Origin: Candidatus Magasanikiibacteriota bacterium
GTDB lineage: Bacteria; Patescibacteriota; Patescibacteriia; Magasanikbacterales; 2-02-FULL-50-9b
Direction of reading: 5' to 3'
Assembly (NCBI GenBank): GCA_023246755.1
Contig: JAHFHU010000007.1
Location: forward strand, 1-42,163
Length of the DNA stretch: 42,163 nt
In this document: one piece after another, positions 18,003-27,518 of the stretch
Layout of the letters: each line of letters starts with the position of its first letter
Numbering within the stretch: position 1 is the first letter of the stretch
Translations under genes and position numbers: made by a program
The notes under the pieces: generated by a model
The model's input: only the letters and a program-made list of their open reading frames with translations
What the model was told of the DNA's origin: nothing
Database searches by the model: none

Positions 18003-18437
18003 ATGGGGGGTAAAATTTTTACGCCAGAGGAAACGACGGAAATTTTGACGCACATCGCGCACAACATGATCACGAGGGACGATTTGGTTGGATTTGCGAC
18101 CAAGCAAGACTTGGAACGATTCGCAACCAAAGAGGATCTTAATGAAATCAAAATGGAAATGGGTACCATGCGAGAAGATCTGAATACGATGAGAGCTGAC
18201 GTGAACACCGTGCGAGAAGATATGAAGGGTTTCGCCACCAAAGAAGACATGGCGAAGATGAAATATGATATTTTGGATCATGTGGATCGAAAAAATCATG
18301 AATATCGGGGTGATATTGTGCTGATGATTCAAAATCTTGGCCGAAAGATTGACGCGCTTATCGAAATTTTAGTTGAAAAAAGAGTGATCAGTGTTCGGTC
18401 GGGAACAATGCTTGGCGCGATCGGGAGAGGGCTCTAA
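18003..18437 (+). CDS. Coiled-coil protein with FATKxDL repeats
   Basis: GFATKQDLERFATKEDLNEIK...KGFATKEDMAKMK heptad-like repeats. Confidence 0.65.
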   Translation: MGGKIFTPEETTEILTHIAHNMITRDDLVGFATKQDLERFATKEDLNEIKMEMGTMREDLNTMRADVNTVREDMKGFATKEDMAKMKYDILDHVDRKNHEYRGDIVLMIQNLGRKIDALIEILVEKRVISVRSGTMLGAIGRGL

Positions 18438-18439
18438 GG

Positions 18440-19447
18440 TCAGATTTTTTTCAGCGCATCGCGGTATAGTGCGATTTGTCCTCGGGCGCGCGCGAGATTT
18501 GCGGCGCGGCGTGTTGGATATTTTTTGGTATTCCAGCCAAAATAATTATCCTCGAAATAGTCGCGCAAAAAACGCGATGCCAAATTGAGCACGATCAGTT
18601 TTACGGCGCGGGGCAATATTTTTTTTTCGCGTGCGCTCAAAAACTTCGGCGCAGCATCAATGTAACCGGCGACTGCCGCGCGATAGAGTGCTGCGTTAAA
18701 TTTGTTGCGTGGGTCGTCTTCCGCACGCCCGCACCACGACCGAAGCGCATCGCCTAGTTCGAGTAACACCGAAAATCGCGCGCAGGTGTCCATATCAATA
18801 ATCCCACGCACATCGCGGCCCCGCTCGTCAAAAACAAAATTCGTGATTTTCAAATCGCCGTGAACAACGCGCGCGGGCAATCCGTCGGGCAGTAATAATT
18901 TTGGAAGCTCGGCCAACAAAAAATCAACGTCGCCCCGCACGGGAGCCATCAACGGATCATCCTTAAATTTTTTCGTGGTCGCCACAAACGCACGATAAAA
19001 TTTTGACACGTCATACGGATGAATGGGTAAGTGCGCGGCAAATCGATATTTTGAATCCGCGAGCGCTGCGTGAAATTTTGCAACGGCGGCCCCACACCCG
19101 CGCGCCTGCGACGCACGCGACAGTGTTTCGTGAACCACGCCCGGAATAAACGTCAGCAACCGCCAGACACGATCCGGAAATTCGTCATCAGCAACGGTAA
19201 GTTTACCACGCGTGTCGCGCACAACTTTCTGCGCGAGAATTTCGTGCGCCGCTAATTCCCGACACACCGCAGCATAATCCGCAGTGAACGCGGCGCCTGA
19301 CATGAGCGGATGCAACCGTTGCAACACGAATTCCGCGCCATCCGCGGCGTCAATTTTGAATGTTGCGTGCATGAGGCCAATCGAAATTGGTTTCACACGG
19401 CGCGGCGCACGGATTCCGTAGTGGATAAGTACCTGTTTTGGTGTCAT
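18440..19447 (-). CDS. APH-family phosphotransferase (possible sugar/small-molecule kinase)
   Basis: ARVVHGDLKITNFVFD catalytic loop and GIIDMDT metal-binding motif; RFLRDYFEDNYFGW C-terminal motif. Confidence 0.8.
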   Translation of the reverse strand: MTPKQVLIHYGIRAPRRVKPISIGLMHATFKIDAADGAEFVLQRLHPLMSGAAFTADYAAVCRELAAHEILAQKVVRDTRGKLTVADDEFPDRVWRLLTFIPGVVHETLSRASQARGCGAAVAKFHAALADSKYRFAAHLPIHPYDVSKFYRAFVATTKKFKDDPLMAPVRGDVDFLLAELPKLLLPDGLPARVVHGDLKITNFVFDERGRDVRGIIDMDTCARFSVLLELGDALRSWCGRAEDDPRNKFNAALYRAAVAGYIDAAPKFLSAREKKILPRAVKLIVLNLASRFLRDYFEDNYFGWNTKKYPTRRAANLARARGQIALYRDALKKI

Positions 19448-19506
19448 AGATGTACATACGATCGCATAAATTGTGTTATACTGTCAACGTAATTGTTCGC
19501 TTTCAC

Positions 19507-22470
19507 ATGCGAGGATTCTTGAATAAATTTAAAACGGTACATTTCGATGCAAAAAGTCGCGTGGCAACTCTGATTGCTCGGTGGCGTTTTTTGTTTTATT
19601 CCGCGCCGGTGCTCGCGTTGTTTTTTCCGAACATCGCGCATGCGGGTATCGGTGCTACGGCTGGAAAATTTGCGGGCAAGGCCGGCAGCGCTATCACGGG
19701 TGCTGTTGGTAACATCATCGGAACCGGTGTGGAAACCGCGGGTTCACTCATGGTTTGGCTGTTTGTCGTCTATCAGCTCTCAAAAATTTTCGCTGATTTA
19801 TTTAGTGGAATCTTTTTATTTCTCATCAATTTTCTCATCGGCGTCAGTCAATACAACAGTTTTCTTGGCTCTCAAATTGTTACGATCGGCTGGACGGTAA
19901 CGCGCGACATCGCAAACATGTTTTTGGTTGTCGCTCTTCTTGTCATCGCATTCGCCACCATTCTTAACATCAACAGCTATCAGGCAAGCGCGCTTCTCAA
20001 AGATTTTTTCTTTGCGGCAATTCTGGTGAACTTTAGCAAAATGATTTGCGGCGTGTTGATTGACGCGGCGCAAGTGGTGATGATGACGTTTGTGAGCGGG
20101 TATTCCGAAACGGCTGCGGGAAATTTTGTTAAACTTTTTAAAATTGATCAGTGGTTGCAGCTGGCGCTTGGAACTGCGAGCTCACAGTTGGCAGGGGCGG
20201 GAATTCAAACGGAGACTGCGGGGGCAGGTGCGATTAAGCTCGCAGCAGGGGCTGCGGCTGCAATCGGATCGTCCGCGGCGAATTTTTTTTCAGGCATCGC
20301 AACGAATATTTTTACCTCGATAATTGGATTCATCGGAATACTTGCCGTATTGTCACTCGACATCATTCTCGTTGTTCGTATCGTGACACTCTGGTTTTTG
20401 ATCGTCGCGTCGCCGATCGCGTTCGTTGCAAAAGTTTTGCCGGTTACAAAAGGTTTTTCAAGTCAGTGGTGGAGCGCGTTCAACAAACAGTTAATCGCAG
20501 GTCCACTCGTCGCGTTTATCGTTTGGATTTCACTCGCGAGCATTGCAGTGAGCGACAACGCGTTTGATCTGACGAAAGAGGCGCAGCAAGGAAACAAGCT
20601 TTTTGCGGAAAGTAATGCGGCAACGCAAGAACAGGGTCAGGTTGCGGCAACAAAAATTTCACAATGGGAAAATCTCGCGCTCTACTTTATTCCAATTGTG
20701 ATTTTTATCATGGGTGCCAAGTGGGCGGTTGGCGTTGCGGGAGGTGCGGCAAAATCGATCACCGGATTTGCAAGTGGAAAATTAAGCGGGCTAGCGCGCA
20801 GCGGCTTGTCTACGCTCAAAAATCAAGCTGTCGGTAAAGGCCAGTTCTCGGTGTTGACACAAGCAAAAAAGGGATTTAGCGGTCAAGGCGGATTCACTTC
20901 GGGGCTTTTGGGTGGAACAGTTGGTGCGCTTGGAACGGCAGGTATGGCGAATCTTGGAAATAGATTTGGCGCTCTTAAAGAAGGAACGAAATTGGGCGAT
21001 GGAATTCGGACAGCGGGTAGTGCGCTGATCGGCGGAGCCGAGAGTCGCGCGCGTACGCGTGAGTTGCAGAAAGATGTTAAAAATGCGGCTTCTCATCTTG
21101 GAGTTGGTGAGTTGGGTAAAAAACGCGTAGACGTTGTGAATGCAGGTGCTGAAGCGGATATGTATCGTAAGCGAGCGTCAAAAGAGCGGGCAGCTGATAT
21201 GGCTGCTGCGAGGAGTATTGCTGATCCAGCAACGCGTGAGAAAGCTGAAAACGAGGCACAATCAAATTATGCAACTTTGCAAAAGAAAGCTGATGAAGCG
21301 ATTCATCACGCAGAAGAAGCACAGAAAGACATATTTAAGGCCGATGGCCGGATTGATGATGGTGTGCTGTTGGCGGACATGAAGAAGAAGGTTGAAAACG
21401 GAACGGTCAATGAGGTAGAGCTTGCAGCGGCGAAAAAGATGATTGGTGAATCAGTTGATAAGAAGGTTACCGATGAAATTGCAAAGAAGCGTCAGGCGTG
21501 GGCGAAAGATCGCAAGGCGCATGTTGATGCGGGCGGTGATCCAGAAGATTTTCGCAAGTTTGATGAGGCTGCGGTACGGGGTGAAGCAGAAAATGAGTTT
21601 GGCATCAAGAAAAAGAACGAAGGCGATCCAACAAATCCAGGCATCGAAGATTTATATAAAAGTTACAAACAGGCTCCACCGCGTAATATTACGGATGATA
21701 AAAGCAAAACTCCGACCAAGGTTGCGGCTGAAGCGGCAAAAACTGCGACAACTGCCGCGGGTAGTATTTTGGCAGCCGCAAATGTTTCGGTTGCGAATGG
21801 ATATGCTCGCGACATGGCAACGCCGGGTAATGCGGATGTTGCCCGAAATAACTTGGCCGCAAGCACGGGCGCAGCGCTGCAAGCCGCAAAAACAGGTGGT
21901 GCTTCGGACGCTGATCTGAAAGCTGCAGTTGGTCGGGCGATTAACATGGTTCCGTCTGCGGGCCGCGCTGCGTTCACGAATGATCTTACATCTGCTGCAG
22001 GCAGTTCGGCGGTTGGCGCAATTGTTGCCGCTGTACGCAGCGAATTGAGTTCAATCAGTCCAGCGACTGCGACCAATGAAATTTTGGATCGGTTGGGCAA
22101 GCGCGTTGAAGGTAAGCCGAGTGAAACAACGCAAATTACACTTAAAGATTTGGGGTCACGAACAAGTTCAGATGGTCGACAAACACTTTCACCTGATGCA
22201 GTTGGTAAGTTGGCAGCGGCAATTGCTGCGGATCCGAAGTTTGTCGCGCGGTTGAGTCCGCAAGCGCTCATGCATCCGGACATACAGCGCACAGTTGGAC
22301 ACAGTGTTCAGTCATCGGGCGATGCGCTTGATATCATGATGGAGATTGGAAGTACGCTTGAGAAGAGTGTTGGAAAAACGCTCGCACGAAATCTTGCTAC
22401 GGCGATCAAGAATTATCATCCAGACCCCGTGATGAAAGCGCAGGCAGACTCATTGCCTGGGCTGATTTAA
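19507..22470 (+). CDS. TrbL/VirB6-like polytopic membrane protein with long hydrophilic C-terminal region
   Basis: N-terminal half has multiple TMs (WTVTRDIANMFLVVALLVIAFATILNINSYQ, GILAVLSLDIILVVRIVTLWFLIVASPIAFVAKVLP); about 540-aa Ala/Lys-rich C-terminus; synteny with PrgI/VirB4 homologs. Confidence 0.75.
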   Translation: MRGFLNKFKTVHFDAKSRVATLIARWRFLFYSAPVLALFFPNIAHAGIGATAGKFAGKAGSAITGAVGNIIGTGVETAGSLMVWLFVVYQLSKIFADLFSGIFLFLINFLIGVSQYNSFLGSQIVTIGWTVTRDIANMFLVVALLVIAFATILNINSYQASALLKDFFFAAILVNFSKMICGVLIDAAQVVMMTFVSGYSETAAGNFVKLFKIDQWLQLALGTASSQLAGAGIQTETAGAGAIKLAAGAAAAIGSSAANFFSGIATNIFTSIIGFIGILAVLSLDIILVVRIVTLWFLIVASPIAFVAKVLPVTKGFSSQWWSAFNKQLIAGPLVAFIVWISLASIAVSDNAFDLTKEAQQGNKLFAESNAATQEQGQVAATKISQWENLALYFIPIVIFIMGAKWAVGVAGGAAKSITGFASGKLSGLARSGLSTLKNQAVGKGQFSVLTQAKKGFSGQGGFTSGLLGGTVGALGTAGMANLGNRFGALKEGTKLGDGIRTAGSALIGGAESRARTRELQKDVKNAASHLGVGELGKKRVDVVNAGAEADMYRKRASKERAADMAAARSIADPATREKAENEAQSNYATLQKKADEAIHHAEEAQKDIFKADGRIDDGVLLADMKKKVENGTVNEVELAAAKKMIGESVDKKVTDEIAKKRQAWAKDRKAHVDAGGDPEDFRKFDEAAVRGEAENEFGIKKKNEGDPTNPGIEDLYKSYKQAPPRNITDDKSKTPTKVAAEAAKTATTAAGSILAAANVSVANGYARDMATPGNADVARNNLAASTGAALQAAKTGGASDADLKAAVGRAINMVPSAGRAAFTNDLTSAAGSSAVGAIVAAVRSELSSISPATATNEILDRLGKRVEGKPSETTQITLKDLGSRTSSDGRQTLSPDAVGKLAAAIAADPKFVARLSPQALMHPDIQRTVGHSVQSSGDALDIMMEIGSTLEKSVGKTLARNLATAIKNYHPDPVMKAQADSLPGLI

Positions 22471-22473
22471 TCT

Positions 22474-24321
22474 ATGAATACGGCTTTGAAATTTTCTTCA
22501 ATTCTCGATCTACCACGACTGCTGGTTGATTATTTATTGAGCAATCCGCTTGTTGCATTTAACAGTGGTCTGCTCGTGAATTATGGATTTGATGCGGACA
22601 AACGCGAGACGATTGTACGTATGCAGGGCGAGTTGGTTTTTCGTACGTTGCAGGTTGAGGATTTGCCGACCGCGATTCGTGAGCGGCTTGGTGTTGCGGA
22701 TGATCAAAAAATTCACAACATGGCACAGGATATTTTTAATGAATTTTGTGGGCCGATTCGATGGTATTTTCCGCAGTTGCGTGAGCGACTCGAAAAAATG
22801 GGTTTTGTGTTGAATGCGACGGATTTGTTTCCGATCCTGCAACCAAAAACGTCGCTTGCAGAAGCGATTGCGGCGGTGATGACGAAAATGGGTGATTTGC
22901 CGCGGTCGATAAAAGATCGGGTCGCTTCACTTGTCGAATTGACGTTACGTGCACAGGTGTACGATGAGGGTGGGTTGCGTGCGCAACTTTCGAAGTCAAT
23001 GAGCGACGGTGGTTTTGGATTGGGTGAAACAAATGTGCGCACGTTTATTTCGCAAATCAAGGAATATGTGACGTTGTATGCATTCAGCGATATACCGGAT
23101 GTAAACAGCGATGCGGCCGCGCCAGTTTTTTCAGAAGTAAAATTGACATCGTCGCCGCCGCCATCGACGATTGATCCGGCGACAATTCCACGTGACATGC
23201 TCGCGGCGCATGAAGCTTCTGAGGTGGATGATGCGGCTGCTGCGGCGCAAACGGTTGCATCATCAACGCCCTCGTCGCAACATCAGTCACTCGTTGAAGC
23301 GGTTCTCGCGGTTGATGCGCTGCATGATCGTTCCGAAGAAATTCAAAAACGGTGGCGCACGATTGTTGAGATGCGCGTTGGGGGCGCGCGCGATGCGACG
23401 AAGACGCGCGCGATGCTTGAAACACCGGAGGCGAACGGAGGTTTGGGTTTGAGCGCGGCAGAAGCGACGCGACTTGCAACGATGCTTGAACAAACAGCCG
23501 GAGGTTTTGAAAAGCGCGGCGAAGAGTTTTCAGTCATGGAAAAAATTGCGAGCGTGCAACAAGCGGCTGCGGGAATTATGGCAGGTCCAGAAGCGACAGC
23601 ACGCGAAACTCAGAAAAAATTGAACGAACGATTTATTTCGATGTTTGGTAAGGGCGCGGTTGAAGAGATGCGCCGCGAGACGCATCGAGAATTGCAAACT
23701 GCTGAAGCCGCACATCCGGGCGAAGAAGCGCGATCTCACATGGCACCGATCGCGATGGCTACCGCCGCCGCGACAGTTCAGCCAGCTGCAAAAACCGAGC
23801 TCCCGCCGCCGCCACCGTCGGCAGCACCACTGCAAGAGCCGAAATACATTCCACGCGTTCCGGAAAAATTGAAACAATTGATCGACACGGAAAGTTCGGC
23901 GTATTCTTTGAGCTCATTGAAACAAAAAAGTGGTCCGCCATCAGCGCCACCGCAGAAAAAAACAAGCGATATTCGTCCGAGCACGCGGTTAGTTGGTCCG
24001 ATGGACGAGCTGCAAACCATGTCACTCGTTGATTTTCGGCGTTTGTCGCCCGACGTGTCCGTGCGCATTCAGAAAATTCGGAGTAAAATTGAAGTAATCG
24101 GACAAGATGGTCCACACGAAAAAATTCGTGCGATCGCCGCGTTTGAGCAGAGTGATCCGGTGCGCGTGTATCGTGGGCTGCTCAAACGAAGTTTGATTGA
24201 AGGGCGCACGATCGACGAGCTTTCGGGCGAACTCAAAAAATCAGGTGGCGAATATCTTGACGCAGACGAGATCGCGGCGCTCCGACAATTTTTGTCACAA
24301 ATTCGTTATTCGAGCTTGTAA
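22474..24321 (+). CDS. Hypothetical protein of T4SS-like operon with internal repeats
   Basis: Long ORF between VirB6-like and PrgI-like genes; Pro-rich linkers (PPPPPSAAP). Confidence 0.75.
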   Translation: MNTALKFSSILDLPRLLVDYLLSNPLVAFNSGLLVNYGFDADKRETIVRMQGELVFRTLQVEDLPTAIRERLGVADDQKIHNMAQDIFNEFCGPIRWYFPQLRERLEKMGFVLNATDLFPILQPKTSLAEAIAAVMTKMGDLPRSIKDRVASLVELTLRAQVYDEGGLRAQLSKSMSDGGFGLGETNVRTFISQIKEYVTLYAFSDIPDVNSDAAAPVFSEVKLTSSPPPSTIDPATIPRDMLAAHEASEVDDAAAAAQTVASSTPSSQHQSLVEAVLAVDALHDRSEEIQKRWRTIVEMRVGGARDATKTRAMLETPEANGGLGLSAAEATRLATMLEQTAGGFEKRGEEFSVMEKIASVQQAAAGIMAGPEATARETQKKLNERFISMFGKGAVEEMRRETHRELQTAEAAHPGEEARSHMAPIAMATAAATVQPAAKTELPPPPPSAAPLQEPKYIPRVPEKLKQLIDTESSAYSLSSLKQKSGPPSAPPQKKTSDIRPSTRLVGPMDELQTMSLVDFRRLSPDVSVRIQKIRSKIEVIGQDGPHEKIRAIAAFEQSDPVRVYRGLLKRSLIEGRTIDELSGELKKSGGEYLDADEIAALRQFLSQIRYSSL

Positions 24322-24323
24322 TT

Positions 24324-24770
24324 ATGTCCCAACAATTTGTTGTTCCACAATTCATCGACGCGGAACCAAAATTATTGGGACCGATCACGCCGCGACAATT
24401 CGCAATTTTATTTGTGACCATCATGCTCGGCGCTGTTCTTAAGTTGCTCGTGCCCTTTGGTTTTTTTATCGCGGGCTGCATTCCGCTTGCGGGCGTGGGG
24501 CTGACGGTCGCATTTGTAAAAATCAACGGACAAGCATTCCACTATTTTTTGTTGAACGTCATTCAAACAATGCGCAAAGCGAAGGTTCGTGTGTGGCAAA
24601 AAAAATTGACGGATGATTATCTTCGCCAGTTTGTTCATCGCGAAGAAAAAAAAGTAGAAGTGAAAATTGCGCATAAAGCATTTATCCAATCAAGTCGGCT
24701 CAATGAACTTTCGCTCATCGTCAACACCGGCGGCGCATATCGACCCGAAGCCGACGATGATAACGCATAA
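24324..24770 (+). CDS. PrgI-family T4SS membrane protein
   Basis: FVVPQFIDAEPKLLGPITPRQFAILFVTIMLGAVLKLLVPFGFFIAGCIPLAGVGLTVAFVKINGQAFHYFLLN; two TMs; directly upstream of the VirB4-like genes. Confidence 0.75.
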   Translation: MSQQFVVPQFIDAEPKLLGPITPRQFAILFVTIMLGAVLKLLVPFGFFIAGCIPLAGVGLTVAFVKINGQAFHYFLLNVIQTMRKAKVRVWQKKLTDDYLRQFVHREEKKVEVKIAHKAFIQSSRLNELSLIVNTGGAYRPEADDDNA

Positions 24771-24775
24771 TTTTT

Positions 24776-25483
24776 ATGGCAACTCCACACGTCGAAACCA
24801 TGCAAAGTAAAAAACTCGCGGGCGCAAAACCAGCGGCATCGACCGAGCAATATTTGGATATCGCTGAAATTCGCGACAACGTCGTGATCATGAAAGATGG
24901 AACACTGCGGGGCGTCGTCCTCGTATCATCGATAAATTTTGCGTTGAAATCGGATGATGAACAGACGGGCGTGATTCAGTCGTATGTTTCTTTTTTAAAT
25001 TCGATTGATTTTCCCGTGCAAGTTGTCATTCAATCACGCAAATTAAATGTTGATGCATATCTTGATCGCCTTAAAGAAGCAGAAAGAACACAGCGCAACG
25101 AATTATTGCGCGCGCAGATTGCGGACTATCGACAGTTTATTCGCGAGCTGATTGAGCTCGGGCAAATCATGAGCAAACGTTTTTTTGTTGTCGTTCCGTA
25201 TAATCCGGGGTCAAACAAAGCGAAGAGTTGGTGGGAACGCGCACAGGAAGTTTTGTCGCCGATCAAATCTGTGCGCGCAAAGGAAGCACAATTTTTGGAT
25301 CGCAAACGCGCGCTCGATTTACGCATGTCGCTCGTGCTTGGCGGGCTCGGTGGAATGAGTTTGCAGGTGACGCAACTCGACACGCAAGGGTTGGTTGAAC
25401 TTTATTACACCGTTTACAATCCGGACATCTTCTTAACTGAAAAACTTGCGTCAATTGATCAGATACAAGTTGAGCGCGAATAA
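24776..25483 (+). CDS. VirB4/TraC N-terminal-domain-like protein (separate gene)
   Basis: IAEIRDNVVIMKDGTLRGVVLVSSINFALKSDDEQTGVIQSYVSFLNSIDFPVQVVIQSRKLNVDAYLDRL; no Walker motifs. Confidence 0.65.
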   Translation: MATPHVETMQSKKLAGAKPAASTEQYLDIAEIRDNVVIMKDGTLRGVVLVSSINFALKSDDEQTGVIQSYVSFLNSIDFPVQVVIQSRKLNVDAYLDRLKEAERTQRNELLRAQIADYRQFIRELIELGQIMSKRFFVVVPYNPGSNKAKSWWERAQEVLSPIKSVRAKEAQFLDRKRALDLRMSLVLGGLGGMSLQVTQLDTQGLVELYYTVYNPDIFLTEKLASIDQIQVERE

Positions 25484-25494
25484 TTGAGTTTTTT

Positions 25495-27507
25495 ATGGCA
25501 TTTCAACCAATTTCACCACCAACCGCGCGGCCCATCGGATCGCCGTCATCGTCGTCAAAAAAGCCGAGCAAACAAGATGAGCTCAAGCGCGCCGCCGAAG
25601 AAGAGCGACAGGCACTTGAATCAGAACGCATTTATCGCAGCGGTGTCATCAACATCCGCGACATCATCGCGCCGGCCGCATTTAAAGTTGAGTCTGCGTA
25701 TGTTTTGATTGGCGAAGTTTATGCACGCACATTGTTTGTCGTAACGTATCCGCGCTACATCGGCGTTGGTTGGTTTTCTCCGATCATTAATTTGCCGCTC
25801 ACGCTCGACATCGCCATGTTTTTTTATCCGGTTCCAAGCGAAATTATTTTGAAGCAACTCAAAGAGCGTGTGGGTTTCATGGAAGCGCAAATTGTTTCTG
25901 ATGCGGAAAAAGGCGCGCCACGTGATCCGATTTCAGAAACTGCACTCCGCGATATCGAAGCGTTGCGCGATTCACTTTCGCAAGGCACGGAAAAGTTTTT
26001 TCAATTTGCGTTGTACGTGACGATTTACACAAAAACAAAAGAAGAGCTCGACAAAACGACGGCGGATATCGAAGGCATGTTTGGGTCAAAATTAATTTAC
26101 ACCAAAAAAGTTTTGTATCAGGCCGAACAAGGTTTTAACTCAACCATTCCACTCGGCAACGATGAACTCATGATCACGGCGAACATGAATTCGTCGCCAA
26201 TCGCTGCGTCATTTCCATTTATGTCCGCGGAACTCACGAGTGACAATGGAATTTTGTATGGTATCAATCGCCACAACAATAGTTTGATTTTGTTTGATCG
26301 ATTTTCCATGCAAAACGCGAATTCAGTTGTGTTCGCAACATCGGGTGCGGGAAAATCATACGCGGTCAAACTTGAAATTCTTCGTTTGCTGATGGTGGGT
26401 GTGAGTGTGATCGTTATCGATCCGGAGTTTGAATACAAACAATTATCTGACGCGGTTGGCGGAACGTTCATCAATATTTCGCTGGCGTCGGAAGCAAAAG
26501 TTAATCCGTTCGATTTGCCGCGTCCCGTTGGTGAACAAATTTCAACGGAAGATATAATTCGGAGTGCGGTGATCACGCTTAAAGGATTGTTTCGCATCAT
26601 GTTTGGCACGATCTCAAATGAGGAAGATTCGGTTTTGGACCGTGCGCTTCTTGAAACATTTGCGAAAAAAGATATCACACCGGATTCGGATTTGACGAAA
26701 GTTGAAACGCCGGTGATGGCTGATTTTCAGTCCGTGCTTGAAGGCATGACGGGTGCGGAAAATATGCTCGTCAAGGTTAAAAAATTTACCGAAGGAACTT
26801 TTGCGGGGTTGCTTAACCAACCGACGAATGTTGATATGAATGGGCAGCTTGTCGTGTATTGCGTGCGTGATCTTGAAGATGAGTTGCGTCCAACTGCGAT
26901 TTATACTATCGTCAATTACATTTGGAATGTCGTTCGTTCGTCGAGAAAAAAACGTGCGTTGATTATTGATGAGGCGTGGTGGCTGATGCAGCACGAAGAT
27001 TCCGCGCGATTTATTTTTGCGCTCGTTAAGCGCGCACGTAAATATTTTCTTGGTGTGACAACAATTACGCAAGATGTGAATGACTTTTTGGGTTCACAAT
27101 ATGGACAAGCGATTGTGACGAATTCATCGATTCAGTTGCTGCTTAAACAATCGCCGGCATCCGTTAATAATTTGGTTAAGACATTCATGTTGACGGAAGG
27201 TGAAAAGTTTTTGCTGCTTGAGAGTGCGGTTGGTGAGGGGATTTTCTTTGCGGGGCAAAAGCATGCGGCAATCAAAATCGTTGCGTCGTATAACGAAGAT
27301 CAGATTGTAACAACGAACCCGCAACAGCTGCTCAAACTTGAAGAGGAGCGACGAAAAATGCGTGAGGAGCAAGAAAAACTTGATACCGAGCGAAATGAAA
27401 AAGATGGTGGAGCACAGGCGGCGCTTGACAGCGTTGTTCCGTTCGAGTTTAATCCAGATACGGAGGCTGATGCGGCTGCTGCCGTCGCTCCGGGAGGATC
27501 TGCATAA
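25495..27507 (+). CDS. VirB4/TraC-family T4SS ATPase
   Basis: Walker A ATSGAGKSYAVKLEILRL; IDPEFEYKQL; Walker B KRALIIDEAWWLMQ. Confidence 0.9.
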   Translation: MAFQPISPPTARPIGSPSSSSKKPSKQDELKRAAEEERQALESERIYRSGVINIRDIIAPAAFKVESAYVLIGEVYARTLFVVTYPRYIGVGWFSPIINLPLTLDIAMFFYPVPSEIILKQLKERVGFMEAQIVSDAEKGAPRDPISETALRDIEALRDSLSQGTEKFFQFALYVTIYTKTKEELDKTTADIEGMFGSKLIYTKKVLYQAEQGFNSTIPLGNDELMITANMNSSPIAASFPFMSAELTSDNGILYGINRHNNSLILFDRFSMQNANSVVFATSGAGKSYAVKLEILRLLMVGVSVIVIDPEFEYKQLSDAVGGTFINISLASEAKVNPFDLPRPVGEQISTEDIIRSAVITLKGLFRIMFGTISNEEDSVLDRALLETFAKKDITPDSDLTKVETPVMADFQSVLEGMTGAENMLVKVKKFTEGTFAGLLNQPTNVDMNGQLVVYCVRDLEDELRPTAIYTIVNYIWNVVRSSRKKRALIIDEAWWLMQHEDSARFIFALVKRARKYFLGVTTITQDVNDFLGSQYGQAIVTNSSIQLLLKQSPASVNNLVKTFMLTEGEKFLLLESAVGEGIFFAGQKHAAIKIVASYNEDQIVTTNPQQLLKLEEERRKMREEQEKLDTERNEKDGGAQAALDSVVPFEFNPDTEADAAAAVAPGGSA

Positions 27508-27518
27508 TTTTTATTTCT

